A stretch of DNA of 64,000 bases. Source: CAILZL01 sp050248275 (GTDB lineage Bacteria > Pseudomonadota > Gammaproteobacteria > Steroidobacterales > Steroidobacteraceae). Made by a program: the position numbers and the translations under genes. The notes beneath the pieces are model-generated. The model was not told the origin of the DNA. It saw nothing but the letters and a program-made list of their open reading frames with translations, and did not search any database. Below are positions 44,594 through 54,583 of this stretch, one piece after another (within the stretch, counting starts at the first letter, position 1; each line of letters starts with the position of its first letter). The stretch lies in assembly GCA_050248275.1 (NCBI GenBank), contig JBFWSR010000011.1:38905-102904 (forward strand), given 5' to 3'.

Positions 44594-46619
44594 GCAGACA
44601 CGACACGTGACATCACACGCAAGCCATCTTGCCCGGTGTCTGGCACTGACGCTGACTGCCGCCAGTCTTTGTTTGCTGTCACCGGCAACTCTCTGCAGGG
44701 CGACTGCCAGAGAACAGAATCAACAGGAGCCAGCCCAAGCTCAGATGCGCTTGAAGAATTTCCAGAAAGCCGCCGAACTGCTCAATGCGCTGGCGGCCAA
44801 ACAGAACCCGTCGGCCGAATATCTGCTGGGCACGCTGTACCGCAGCGGCCTCGGTGTTCCGGCAGACAACGAGCAGGCGCGTCACTGGATCGAAAGCGCC
44901 GCCCAGCATGGTCATGCCGATGCGGCTTATGCCATGGCGGCGCTGCTTGCCGATGCACCCACACCGGATACTGCCGCCATTCAGCAATGGCTGCAACGCG
45001 CCGCCTCTGGCGGTCATGTGCTGGCAACCAGGGCATTGGCCGATGGCATTCAGCCTCAGCGCTTTCAGCCGAATGTGAGCTTGCACGATATCGCTGCCCG
45101 CCGCGCTGCCTTCTGGCTTGCGGCTGCACAGGATGATGCGGAATTGCTCGGCCTGTTGAACGACGGCGAACTGATCAAGGCTCAGGATGAATTCGGCCGC
45201 ACTGCTTTGTCATATGCCGCCCGACAAGGCGCGACTACCGCTGTGACGTTGTTGCTCAAAGAAGGCGCAACAGTCGATCAAGCCGATGCTTACGGCATCA
45301 CGCCGCTGATGCTGGCAGCCGGCGCCGGCCACGATCAAGTGATCACGCAACTGTTGCAGGCAGGCGCAACAGCCAACAGCAAGGATCGCGTCAGCAACAC
45401 CGCCCTGATGTATGCCGCAGGCAATCAGCGCACTGCTGCGGGGCTGCAATTACTGAATGCCGGCGCTGACATACATATCGTCAATGCCCAAGGCTGGTCG
45501 GCACTGGACTGGGCGCTGCACGCCAACAGCACCGAACTGGCCAACAAGCTGCGCACGCTCGGCCTCAGCACCATCCGCAAGGCTGCCGTCAATGCAGGCG
45601 CGCCCAGTATTCCGTTGCAACATGCCGCCAATGGCAACGATCTATATCGCGGCTGGCCTGATCTGCTGATTGCCGCCAGCCGTAATTCGCCGGAACTGTT
45701 CAACAATGTACTGAAGCTCAATGACAATGCCGCACAACGCGGCCCCAACGGCGAAACGCCATTACTGGTTGCAGTCCAGTCGGGCAACACCACGGCGATT
45801 GACCGGCTGCTGGCCGGCGGTCCGGCCGATGCCATGGCCACCCTGCGCGACGCAAATGAAACGCCATTGAGCTGGGCAGTGCGACACAATCAACTGGTCA
45901 TGGTGCAACTGCTGCTGGGCAAGGGCATCAGTCCGGATATGCACGGCAAGCATGAAGAAGTGCCGTTGCTGGATGCAGTGCGTCAGGACAGTGAACCGCT
46001 GCTGAGCGCCTTGTTGAAGGCAGGCGCCAAAGTGGGCGTCAGCGATTCATTGCAACGTTCACCGCTGATGCTGGCGGTGCAGATGAATCACGCCACGCTG
46101 CTGCGCGCCTTGCTGACCGCAGGCGCCAATCCCAATGACAGTGACCAGCAGGGGCGCAGCGCGCTGTGGCTGGCAGCCGCGAATGGCGCTGATGACTGCG
46201 TACGGCTGCTGATCAACGCCAGGGTCAACCTTGAAAAACGCGACAGCAACAACACCAGCGCCTTGATGGTGGCCGCTGCTGGCGGCCACGCCAGCGTTGC
46301 GGAACAACTGCTGACTGCCGGCGCCAGCATTCAGGCTACAGTCAATAGCAACACGCCACTGATGCTGGCCGCAGCGAATGGCCATGAAGCCATCGTCAAA
46401 CGCCTGCTGGGTGCGGGCGCTCGTCCCGACATTCAAAACAAACATGGCGACACGGCATTGATGTTCGCAGTACGCGCCGGGCAGACCGGCGTCACGCGCG
46501 TCTTGCTGGCTGCGGGCGCGAGCAGCGAACTGCGCAATAAAAACCGGGCCTCGGCACAGGATATCGCCGGACAGCTTGGCTTCGCGGAACTCGTCACAGT
46601 GCTGAAGCAGGGTTCCTAG
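44580..46619 (+). CDS. secreted Sel1 and ankyrin repeat protein
   Basis: The 679-residue product has a signal-like N-terminus (hydrophobic stretch about 20-37), then two to three Sel1-type repeats (AEYLLGTLYRSGLGVPADNE, HADAAYAMAALLAD), and about a dozen ankyrin repeats from residue 200 on (GRTALSYAARQGATTAVTLL and similar). The ATG at 44580 overlaps the end of the flavoprotein gene by 14 bases, suggesting co-transcription. Such proteins act as protein-binding scaffolds. A role in assembling the cytochrome apparatus is only an inference from location. Confidence 0.85.
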   Translation: MERPEQTRHVTSHASHLARCLALTLTAASLCLLSPATLCRATAREQNQQEPAQAQMRLKNFQKAAELLNALAAKQNPSAEYLLGTLYRSGLGVPADNEQARHWIESAAQHGHADAAYAMAALLADAPTPDTAAIQQWLQRAASGGHVLATRALADGIQPQRFQPNVSLHDIAARRAAFWLAAAQDDAELLGLLNDGELIKAQDEFGRTALSYAARQGATTAVTLLLKEGATVDQADAYGITPLMLAAGAGHDQVITQLLQAGATANSKDRVSNTALMYAAGNQRTAAGLQLLNAGADIHIVNAQGWSALDWALHANSTELANKLRTLGLSTIRKAAVNAGAPSIPLQHAANGNDLYRGWPDLLIAASRNSPELFNNVLKLNDNAAQRGPNGETPLLVAVQSGNTTAIDRLLAGGPADAMATLRDANETPLSWAVRHNQLVMVQLLLGKGISPDMHGKHEEVPLLDAVRQDSEPLLSALLKAGAKVGVSDSLQRSPLMLAVQMNHATLLRALLTAGANPNDSDQQGRSALWLAAANGADDCVRLLINARVNLEKRDSNNTSALMVAAAGGHASVAEQLLTAGASIQATVNSNTPLMLAAANGHEAIVKRLLGAGARPDIQNKHGDTALMFAVRAGQTGVTRVLLAAGASSELRNKNRASAQDIAGQLGFAELVTVLKQGS

Positions 46620-46744
46620 GGCTTGTAGCAGCCACTTGACTGGCAAACATCGAGAAAAGGTCGCTCACCGGCGGCTACCCAGGACACTTAAGTTTCCTTT
46701 GTGTCAATATTGCCGCCCCGGATGACTCCCCCGCTGATCGCGCC

Positions 46745-47719
46745 ATGAAACTCCAGCAATTACGCTATCTGGCCGCTGTTGCCCAGAACGGACTGAACAT
46801 CACCGCTGCCGCAGAAAAACTGCACACTTCGCAGCCGGCTGTCAGCAAACAGTTGAAGCTGCTCGAAGATGAACTGGGCTTCAACATCTTCGTACGCAGC
46901 GGTCGCACCCTGACCAAGATCACGCCGGCCGGCCAGAAAGTCATCGAACGCGCACTGCACATTCTGCGCGAAGTACAGAACATCAAGAGCATTTCGGCCG
47001 ATTTGAAAGACGAAGACCGCGGCACACTGTCGATCGGCACCACGCATACCCAGGCGCGTTACGTGCTGCCGACGGTGATTCAGCAGTTCCGCGCCAAATA
47101 TCCACATGTAGACCTGCACCTGCATCAGGGCACCTCCGAACAGATCGCGGAAATGGCGGCGCTGGATCGCATTGACTTCGCCATCGCCACCGGCTCGCAC
47201 GAACAGTTTCGCAAGTACGTGCTGCTACCCTGCTATCAATGGTATCGCCGCATCGTGGTGCCGGCCGGCCATCCGCTGGCGCAAATCAAGAAGCCGACGC
47301 TCAAGCAGCTCGCGCAATATCCCATCGTCACCTACGTGTTCAGTTTTACCGGCCCTTCGTCGCTGCAACAGATTTTCTCCAAGGCCGGGTTCACGCCCAA
47401 TGTGGCGCTCACGGCACGCGATGCCGATGTGATCAAGACCTATGTGCGTCTGGGATTTGGGGTCGGCATCCTCGCCGACGTGGCGGTGGACCCCAAGGAA
47501 GATCGCGATCTGGTGTCCATCGATGCCTCGCATCTGTTCCCGATCCATACCACCTGGATTGGCTTCTCGCGCGACGGTGTGCTGCGTCGTTACATGTACG
47601 ACTTCATGCAGTTGCTGGCGCCGCACCTGAACCGCCGTCTGGTGGATCGCGCCGGCAACACGCAATCGCAGGAAGAAGTGGATGTGCTGTTCGCTGACAC
47701 AACATTGCCCATCCGATAG
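46745..47719 (+). CDS. cysB: LysR-type regulator CysB
   Basis: The 324-residue protein has the N-terminal winged helix-turn-helix (LQQLRYLAAVAQNGLNITAA, then QPAVSKQLKLLEDELG) and a substrate-binding domain with the CysB-type TTHTQARYVLP sulfate/thiosulfate loop and GTSEQIAEM. CysB uses acetylserine to activate cysteine and sulfur assimilation genes. No such target genes adjoin it; its neighbours are the ankyrin gene upstream and an unrelated gene on the other strand. Length and similarity support CysB rather than the paralogue Cbl. Confidence 0.93.
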   Translation: MKLQQLRYLAAVAQNGLNITAAAEKLHTSQPAVSKQLKLLEDELGFNIFVRSGRTLTKITPAGQKVIERALHILREVQNIKSISADLKDEDRGTLSIGTTHTQARYVLPTVIQQFRAKYPHVDLHLHQGTSEQIAEMAALDRIDFAIATGSHEQFRKYVLLPCYQWYRRIVVPAGHPLAQIKKPTLKQLAQYPIVTYVFSFTGPSSLQQIFSKAGFTPNVALTARDADVIKTYVRLGFGVGILADVAVDPKEDRDLVSIDASHLFPIHTTWIGFSRDGVLRRYMYDFMQLLAPHLNRRLVDRAGNTQSQEEVDVLFADTTLPIR

Positions 47720-47938
47720 TCCTTCTGCGTGCGCTCATAACCAAAACCTGTTGGGTCATCAGCAAATGCTCTGATCTATGATCTATTACGGGCAGGCTCC
47801 GGTTTGAAACTCTTTCTTTAAATATAACCGGACCGCGACTGATCTTGTTACCACCCTGCTCCTGGCATGTTCGCCACCGTGGCGCCTGTCGCGTTGTCAT
47901 TAGATGCCTGCATTGATGCGCAGCGATGCCCGTGCGAT

Positions 47939-48397
47939 TTATTTGTCGCCGCCGAAACGCGTCTTCAGCTTCTGCCAGAAACCCTGCGGTTTGGCAGGGG
48001 CATTCTTCCTGGCCGCCGATGCATACTTGCTGGCCAGCGAATTACTCACCACGGCACGACTGGCAACCTGCTTGTGCGACAGTGCCGGGTGTGCAGCGGG
48101 AGCGTTGCCGCTCGAACGCCCGCCGGTGTCGTAGGGATTCATGCCGCCGCCCGGCAATCGTTCCGGTTCCTGCAAACTCAGATCTTTCGGTTTAAACACC
48201 GGCTGGGTCTCTTCCAGCGACAACTTGGCTTCCAGCTTTTTCAGACGCTGGGTGCTGACATTACGATCGTACACGCCAGTGGAGGTTTCCCACTCCCAGA
48301 CGGGATTGCCCTTGGAATCATAGGCGACACGACCCGACTGCTTGGGTTCACCAGGCGGTCGTTTGTCGGGAGGCGTCTTGGCGTTTTCGTCGCTCAT
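47939..48397 (-). CDS. conserved hypothetical protein, hydrophilic
   Basis: The 152-residue protein is polar and low-complexity at its ends, with the recognisable middle SGRVAYDSKGNPVWEWETST, a short stretch repeated in many beta/gammaproteobacterial hypothetical proteins. No signal, membrane helix or enzyme motif was seen. It begins with an ATG and ends with a basic tail (KTRFGGDK). It is likely a real gene, and nothing more can be said of its job. Confidence 0.7.
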   Translation of the reverse strand: MSDENAKTPPDKRPPGEPKQSGRVAYDSKGNPVWEWETSTGVYDRNVSTQRLKKLEAKLSLEETQPVFKPKDLSLQEPERLPGGGMNPYDTGGRSSGNAPAAHPALSHKQVASRAVVSNSLASKYASAARKNAPAKPQGFWQKLKTRFGGDK

Positions 48398-48530
48398 GCT
48401 TGCTTCAATCTGAATCGCTCGACTGCACCGGAATCATGCCGGCCGATTCAAACAGGGGTCTCCGCACGGTAACCAACTGATCGCACTATAGCTTTTACCA
48501 GCCAAGGTAACTTAATACCATGCCCAACAG

Positions 48531-50432
48531 TTGCACTCCACTGTGACAGCCCACACACTCAATGTTCTTTTTGCAGCGAAAAATCTTACCTTGGCCCGCC
48601 ACCCACCCGCACCTGTTATCAACAATCCCCAGTTAAAACGCAGTTTTCTGGGGGTTTTTGCCTATAGCCGCCGGGCGCTGGAACTGGTCTGGACCACCAG
48701 CAAACCATTGACCCTGGCGCTGGCCCTTCTGACACTGTTGGCCGGCGTCCTGCCTGCTGGCGTGGCTTATGTGGGCGCGCGCATCGTCGATGCCGTGGTC
48801 AATGCCATGCAGGCCGGCGGCAGTGATGCCGCCCGTCAACGGGTACTGGAATGGGTGTTGCTGGAAGCCGGACTGGTGATCGCACTGGCAGGCGTGCAGC
48901 GCGGTCTGTCGCTGTGCCAGTCATTGTTGCGGGCGCAGCTCGGACAACGCGTGAATGTGATGATTCTGGAAAAGGCGCTGACGCTGGAGCTTGCGCAGTT
49001 TGAAGACAGTGAGTTCTACGACAAACTGACCCGCGCGCGTCGCGAAGCCTCGCAACGACCCCTGTCGCTGGTGATGCGCACCTTTGGCCTGATCCAGAAT
49101 CTGATTTCACTGCTCAGCTATGCCACCCTGCTGATGCAGTTCTCGGTATGGGCATTGGCCATCCTGCTGTGTTCCGGCCTGCCCGCTTTCATCGCTGAAA
49201 CGAAATTTTCCGGCGATGCCTTCCGCCTGTTCCGCTGGCGCTCGCCGGAAACACGCATGCAGATGTATCTGGAAACCGTGATCGCGCGCGAAGACCACGC
49301 CAAGGAAGTAAAACTGTTCGAGCTGGGTCCGCTGCTGCTGGATCGCTACCGGCAGATCTTCAACAAGCTCTACCAGGAAGATCGCGACCTCACCATCCGG
49401 CGCGATACCTGGGGCTTTTTCATGGGCCTGATCGGCACCATCGCCTTGTATGGCGCCTATGCGTGGATTGCATTGAGCGCCGTGGCGCTGCGCATCACGC
49501 TGGGTCAGATGACCATGTATCTGTTGCTGTTCCGCCAGGGGCAGGCAGCGGTATCCGCCAGTCTGTCGGCAGTGGGCGGCATGTATGAAGACAACCTGTA
49601 TCTATCCACGCTGTATGAATATCTGGACACGCCCACCGCGTCTGTCAGCGGTGAATTGCAGCATGGACCGCAGCCACAGGATGGCATTCGCTTTGAACAT
49701 GTCAGCTTTACCTATCCGGGCGCCGAAGAACCTGCGTTGATTGATATCAACCTGCACATCCGCCCCGGCGAATCGCTGGCGCTGGTGGGCGAGAACGGTT
49801 CCGGCAAAACCACGCTGATCAAACTGCTGACGCGGCTGTATGCACCAAGCAATGGCCGCATCCTGCTCGATGGTCTGGATCTCAAGGACTGGAATGAATC
49901 CACCCTGCGACGGCGTATCGGCGTGATCTTCCAGGATTTTGCACGCTACCAATTGATGCTCGGTGAGAACATCGGCGCAGGCGATGTACGCCGTTTCGAC
50001 GATGAAGCCGAGTGGCGCAAGGCCGCCGAACAGGGCATGGCCGCGCCATTGATCGAATCCATGCCGGCAGGCTATCGCACCCAACTGGGCAAATGGTTCA
50101 AGGAGGGCCGCGAACTATCCGGCGGCCAATGGCAAAAAATTGCGCTGTCGCGTGCCTTCATGCGCGCCGAAGCCGACATTCTGGTGCTGGATGAACCCAC
50201 TGCCGCCATGGATGCCGGCGCCGAAGCGCAGGTGTTCGCGCACTTTCAGACGCTGACGCGCAACCGCATCGCGATTCTGATTTCGCACCGCTTTTCCACG
50301 GTGCGCATGGCGGATCAGATTGTGGTGATCCAGCACGGCCGCATCATCGAACATGGCAGCCATGCAGAATTGATGCAGCTTAACGGTCACTACGCACAAC
50401 TGTTCTCGCTACAGGCGCGCGGTTATCAATAG
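48531..50432 (+). CDS. ABC transporter, fused permease and ATP-binding domains
   Basis: The protein of about 600-633 residues has a six-helix exporter domain (hydrophobic stretches at about 50-75, 110-128, 190-225 and 300-335) and a nucleotide-binding domain with Walker A GENGSGKTT near 420, signature LSGGQWQ near 528 and Walker B ILVLDEP near 550, followed by ISHRFSTV. It is an MsbA-like half transporter. The start is unclear: the first in-frame candidate is a TTG at 48531, with later GTG or TTG choices and no clear ribosome site. Substrate unknown. Confidence 0.88.
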   Translation: MHSTVTAHTLNVLFAAKNLTLARHPPAPVINNPQLKRSFLGVFAYSRRALELVWTTSKPLTLALALLTLLAGVLPAGVAYVGARIVDAVVNAMQAGGSDAARQRVLEWVLLEAGLVIALAGVQRGLSLCQSLLRAQLGQRVNVMILEKALTLELAQFEDSEFYDKLTRARREASQRPLSLVMRTFGLIQNLISLLSYATLLMQFSVWALAILLCSGLPAFIAETKFSGDAFRLFRWRSPETRMQMYLETVIAREDHAKEVKLFELGPLLLDRYRQIFNKLYQEDRDLTIRRDTWGFFMGLIGTIALYGAYAWIALSAVALRITLGQMTMYLLLFRQGQAAVSASLSAVGGMYEDNLYLSTLYEYLDTPTASVSGELQHGPQPQDGIRFEHVSFTYPGAEEPALIDINLHIRPGESLALVGENGSGKTTLIKLLTRLYAPSNGRILLDGLDLKDWNESTLRRRIGVIFQDFARYQLMLGENIGAGDVRRFDDEAEWRKAAEQGMAAPLIESMPAGYRTQLGKWFKEGRELSGGQWQKIALSRAFMRAEADILVLDEPTAAMDAGAEAQVFAHFQTLTRNRIAILISHRFSTVRMADQIVVIQHGRIIEHGSHAELMQLNGHYAQLFSLQARGYQ

Positions 50433-50644
50433 AAAGGAGGTTTGGATCGCCGTTCGGCCACAGGCTGTTCGCGCACGAAGGCATAATCCACGGCGTCGGC
50501 GGCCGAACGGCCCTGATCGTACAGATCGCGCCATGCAGTCCAGTCCACTTCGTCAAACGTCAGATGCTGCAGGATTTCCGCATAGTCGCGGCGGATTTTG
50601 CTGAGCACTTGCTGCTGCCACTGCGGCCAACTCGTTTCTGGCAT
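50426..50644 (-). CDS. conserved hypothetical small protein
   Basis: A 72-residue acidic/aromatic protein (WPQWQQQVLSKIRRDYAEIL, DWTAWRDLYDQGRSAADAV) with no membrane segment. Short proteins of this type, with the closing VDYAFVRE element, occur in several proteobacteria. Its stop overlaps the end of the convergent ABC transporter gene by seven bases. GGAG precedes the ATG by eight bases. Function unknown. Confidence 0.65.
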   Translation of the reverse strand: MPETSWPQWQQQVLSKIRRDYAEILQHLTFDEVDWTAWRDLYDQGRSAADAVDYAFVREQPVAERRSKPPFY

Positions 50645-50749
50645 GGCCTGCCCTCCGTTTCAGGAGCACTGTCAGACTGTGTTGAACCACCTCGGTTCAA
50701 TGACAGCCGTTAAGTACTTTACGCAGTCTGTATGACAGTTCGGCGAAGG

Positions 50750-51142
50750 CTAGGACTGCTTGCCACCAAACAGATCATTCAGCGCCGCACGTGCAGGATC
50801 GACATCTGTCTGCGCACCGGCTTCTGGCCTGGCCGATGTCGCGGTCGTGCCAAATAACGCATCCAGTTGCGCGCGCGCCTGTTGCGTGGCTGTCGTCGCA
50901 GCCGGCTGATAAGCATCGTCACGAGGGCTGAAATAGTCACAGATATTGGCGCGTTGTTTATCGCGCACTTCTTCGGCGATGGGTTCACGGCATTGCCTGG
51001 CCACCGTGATTTCATAAAACAGGCACATTCTGCAGGCATGCAGCTCGGCATGACACTGCTTGCAGACATCGAAGCGCGACAGCGGCAGACTCAGTTCTGC
51101 GAGCGACGCACCACATTGCCAACATACGGCAGAATGCGACAT
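50750..51142 (-). CDS. Cys-rich putative zinc-ribbon protein
   Basis: The 130-residue protein has two Cys-X2-Cys pairs (VCWQCG, VCKQC) and further cysteines in HACRMCLFY and NICDYF in the first 70 residues, which suggests one or two metal sites. The C-terminal half is Ala-rich and ends in NDLFGGKQS, probably unstructured. Its start lies inside the end of the upstream gene on the same strand (52-base overlap in another frame). No function is known. Confidence 0.7.
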   Translation of the reverse strand: MSHSAVCWQCGASLAELSLPLSRFDVCKQCHAELHACRMCLFYEITVARQCREPIAEEVRDKQRANICDYFSPRDDAYQPAATTATQQARAQLDALFGTTATSARPEAGAQTDVDPARAALNDLFGGKQS

Positions 51143-51732
51143 CCACGGCCTCGTGCTTTGAATTCCTGATTGCCGGCAGATTCCTGGCCCGTTTGCGACC
51201 CGGACTGCGCGCCAGCCTGGGCAAGACGCATTTCATCAATCAAATCCACGCCGGCGCCCAGCAGCTCGACCAGACCAATCACGCCATGACCGGCATAATA
51301 AAGCTCAGCCAGCTCAGCCTCGCCGTCATCGAGCTCGGCGCGTGATGCTTCGCCCGTAAGAATGCCGTGAGTGGTCAACAGATGGAAACAGACCTGATTC
51401 GCACCCGGCATGGGATGCTCGGTCGCTGGCGTACACAAGCCTGCCGCCTGTTCGGCCACATGCAGCATCTTGATGGCGGCCAGCCGCACATCGGGGTGCA
51501 GACCGCAACCAATCACACCGGCGCCATCGCTGAGGTAGATACTGACCGAACCATCCACCAGCGCCGCCAGGGACACCACCACGTCTGCTTCACCCAGTTC
51601 CATCATGACTCCCCATACCTGCGGACAGTCGGTGGGATTCAGACCAATGTCCTCCGGACCAATGGCCAGGACACCGTCACGCAGCATGGCGGTCATCCCG
51701 GCAGGATCGAGAGGAGCATCGACTTTCTTCAT
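51091..51732 (-). CDS. hypothetical protein
   Basis: The 213-residue protein starts MKKVDAPLDPAGM and has a mixed alpha/beta body with a Gly-rich segment (SDGAGVIGCGLHPDVRL) and HGILTGEASRAELDDGEAEL. It has no signal or membrane helix. Its C-terminal 17 codons overlap the beginning of the next, cysteine-rich gene. The two are probably co-transcribed and perhaps act together. No family was recognised with confidence. Confidence 0.7.
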   Translation of the reverse strand: MKKVDAPLDPAGMTAMLRDGVLAIGPEDIGLNPTDCPQVWGVMMELGEADVVVSLAALVDGSVSIYLSDGAGVIGCGLHPDVRLAAIKMLHVAEQAAGLCTPATEHPMPGANQVCFHLLTTHGILTGEASRAELDDGEAELAELYYAGHGVIGLVELLGAGVDLIDEMRLAQAGAQSGSQTGQESAGNQEFKARGRGCRILPYVGNVVRRSQN

Positions 51733-51948
51733 GTGTTATTTTTTGCAAAGCTAAAAAGCGGCGACCGTGAGTGTGGCGAGAACCAGCAAGGGGCACAAGC
51801 ACTGGCGCAGATTGACGACGGACACTAACTGTATTTTCCGAGAAATCCTCCCACCCAGGCTGTCACCGATCCGACATAACGCAGACGTCTCCCAAGGGTA
51901 TCTGCGCAAGCCAGCGAACAAAGGACGTGGCCTGCAGCCACGCAATTC

Positions 51949-53871
51949 ATGAGCCCAGACTCTGCCACTTCAACCCCGCACACCGTCACTCATACCGATG
52001 CTCACCACAGCCACAGCGGCAACCCGCGCACCCTGATGCTGGGCGCGCTCGGCGTGGTTTTTGGCGACATCGGCACCAGCCCGCTGTATGCCTTGCGCGA
52101 ATGTTTTGCCGAACGTCACCATCTGGCGGTCAATATTGACAATGTGCTGGGCATCCTGTCGCTGGTGTTCTGGGCGCAGATACTGATCATCTCGGTAAAG
52201 TATCTGGTCATCGTGATGCGCGCCGACAACAAGGGCGAGGGCGGCATTCTCGCCCTGAGTACGCTGCTGGCGACTGCTTCCAGCAACTGGCGATTGTGGA
52301 CGCCGGTAGCCACCGTCGGGGTATTCGGCGCTGCGCTGTTTCTGGGCGATGGCTTCATCACGCCGGCTATTTCCGTATTGAGCGCGATGGAAGGTCTGGG
52401 TGTCGCCTCACCGAACTTTGCCCGTTTCATCGTGCCCGGCGCCGTACTGATCCTCACCGCCCTGTTCATGGTGCAGAAACACGGCACCGGCGCCATGGGC
52501 CGTGCTTTCGGGCCGATCATGATTGGCTGGTTCAGCTCGCTGGCGATGCTGGGCGCCTTGTCCGTGTGGCAAACGCCGCAGGTGCTGAAAGCCGTGAACC
52601 CCTTTTATGCCGTGCAGTTCTTCATCCATAACGGCTGGGCAGGCTTTGTCACCCTGTCATCGGTGTTCCTCGCCATCACCGGCGGCGAAGCGCTTTATGC
52701 TGATATGGGACACTTCGGACGTAAACCCATCCGCAACGCCTGGTTCATCGCCGTATTGCCGGCACTGACCTTGAATTACTTCGGTCAGGGCGCCCTGCTG
52801 CTGACCGATCCTGGCGCCATCAGCAATCCGTTTTATCTGCTCGCTCCCCAGTGGGCGCTGCCCATCCTGATCGTGCTGGCCACCGCCGCCACCGTCATTG
52901 CCTCGCAGGCTGTCATCTCCGGCGTGTTCTCGATTGCGCGACAGGCCATCAATCTGGGTTATCTGCCGCGTCTCAAGGTCCAGCATTCATCCGAAGAGGA
53001 AATCGGCCAGGTGTATCTGCCGGCCATGAACTGGCTGCTGTTCGTCGGTACCGTCATGCTGGTGCTGGGCTTCGGTTCGTCCAGCAGTCTGGCGGGCGCT
53101 TATGGCATTGCCGTGGCCAGCGACATGGTGATGGTCAGCATCATGGTGATTCTGCTGATGCGCACGGTGAACTGGCGCCATCAGCGCTGGATCACAACTG
53201 CACTCGGCTTCATCGTGTTGATCGAACTGACCTTCTTTTGCTCGAACCTGCTCAAGTTTTTCGAAGGTGGCTGGCTGCCGCTGCTGATTGCCGGCTGCGC
53301 ATTCACGCTGATGAGCACCTGGTATGAAGGCCGCAAAACCTTGAACTGGCTGCTCACCACCCAGCAGATTTCGACTCGCGATTTCCTGAGTTCGCTGGAA
53401 AAAATGCCGCCGCGACGCGCGCCGGGCACGGCGGTCTACATGGTCAGCGAAGCCAGCGGCATGCCGCGCGCGCTGACACAGAATCTGCGCTTCAACGGTG
53501 TGCTGCATGAACGCAATCTGCTGTTCACCTTCACCAGCGCCGACGTGCCGAGCGTGCCTGCCGAAGATCGCGTCACAGTGCAAACCGTGGCGCCGGGACT
53601 ATATCGCGTCATTGCCCGTTATGGCTTCATGGAAACGCCCAGCATCGTTTCGGCCTTGCGCGCCGCCGCGGACAAGGGGCTGGAATACAAACCCGATGAA
53701 ACCACTTATGTGGTCGGCCGCGAAAACCCGGTGATCTCAACCGGTTCGGGCATGCCGATCTGGCGCAAGCGCCTGTTCGCCATCATGGGCAGAAACGCGC
53801 AACTTGCTGCCGCACACTACGGCGTACCGGCGCATCGCGTCATCGAAATCGGCAGCCAGGTACGCCTGTAG
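51949..53871 (+). CDS. kup: low-affinity potassium transporter Kup
   Basis: The 640-residue membrane protein imports K+ with protons. It has the KUP opening LGALGVVFGDIGTSPLYALRE, the EGGILALSTLLA segment, about twelve transmembrane helices in the first 440 residues, and the polar C-terminal domain of about 180 residues. GDGFITPAISVLSAMEG is the conserved fourth-helix region. The ATG at 51949 has no evident Shine-Dalgarno, although the family starts near here. It is transcribed alone. Confidence 0.95.
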   Translation: MSPDSATSTPHTVTHTDAHHSHSGNPRTLMLGALGVVFGDIGTSPLYALRECFAERHHLAVNIDNVLGILSLVFWAQILIISVKYLVIVMRADNKGEGGILALSTLLATASSNWRLWTPVATVGVFGAALFLGDGFITPAISVLSAMEGLGVASPNFARFIVPGAVLILTALFMVQKHGTGAMGRAFGPIMIGWFSSLAMLGALSVWQTPQVLKAVNPFYAVQFFIHNGWAGFVTLSSVFLAITGGEALYADMGHFGRKPIRNAWFIAVLPALTLNYFGQGALLLTDPGAISNPFYLLAPQWALPILIVLATAATVIASQAVISGVFSIARQAINLGYLPRLKVQHSSEEEIGQVYLPAMNWLLFVGTVMLVLGFGSSSSLAGAYGIAVASDMVMVSIMVILLMRTVNWRHQRWITTALGFIVLIELTFFCSNLLKFFEGGWLPLLIAGCAFTLMSTWYEGRKTLNWLLTTQQISTRDFLSSLEKMPPRRAPGTAVYMVSEASGMPRALTQNLRFNGVLHERNLLFTFTSADVPSVPAEDRVTVQTVAPGLYRVIARYGFMETPSIVSALRAAADKGLEYKPDETTYVVGRENPVISTGSGMPIWRKRLFAIMGRNAQLAAAHYGVPAHRVIEIGSQVRL

Positions 53872-54016
53872 ATGACGGGCATCACGTCAAGCGCCGCGAT
53901 ACACAGAGATGCAAGAGTGTTTGTGTAGAATGCGCGCCCTCGACATGGCTACCCTGACAGGGTGTGACCAACACACTGCGGCATTTTTCTTTCCTCACAG
54001 TGAATAGAGGTTTCTC

Positions 54017-54544
54017 ATGAGTCTGGATCTCGTTACACCTGGCGACAAGGCACCGGAAGTTTTCAATGTCATCATCGAGATTCCGATGAATGCCGATCCC
54101 ATCAAGTACGAAGTCGATAAAGCCACCGGTGCGGTATTCGTGGATCGCTTCATGGGCACGGCCATGCACTACCCCTGCAACTATGGGTACGTGCCGCACA
54201 CCATCGCCGATGATGGCGATCCGGTGGACGTGCTGGTGATGACACCCTATCCGCTGTTTCCCGGCGTAGTGGTGCGCTGCCGTCCACTGGGCGTGCTGAA
54301 GATGATGGACGAAGCCGGTGGCGACGCCAAGGTGCTGGCCGTGCCGGACAACAAGATATTGCCCATCTACAGCCACTGGCAGTCATACCTGGACATCAAC
54401 GAACATCGCCTGACGCCGATCCAGCATTTCTTCGAACACTACAAGGATCTGGAAAAGGGCAAGTGGGTCAAGGTCGAAGGCTGGGCCGGTGTTGACGAAG
54501 CCAAGCAGGAAATCAGCAACGGCATCAAACGCTACAAGCCGTAA
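54017..54544 (+). CDS. ppa: inorganic pyrophosphatase
   Basis: Hydrolyses pyrophosphate with Mg2+ in the cytoplasm. The 175-residue protein is of the hexameric family I type: EIPMNADPIKYEVDKATGA, the aspartate signature DDGDPVDVLV with metal-binding Asp residues, and the RCRPLGVLKMMDEAGGDAKV block. AGAGG stands before the ATG. It is a single gene between kup and the convergent glk. Confidence 0.97.
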   Translation: MSLDLVTPGDKAPEVFNVIIEIPMNADPIKYEVDKATGAVFVDRFMGTAMHYPCNYGYVPHTIADDGDPVDVLVMTPYPLFPGVVVRCRPLGVLKMMDEAGGDAKVLAVPDNKILPIYSHWQSYLDINEHRLTPIQHFFEHYKDLEKGKWVKVEGWAGVDEAKQEISNGIKRYKP

Positions 54545-54583
54545 GCATTGCCGGCTCGCGATGCAGGCGTGCCATGTTCTGCA

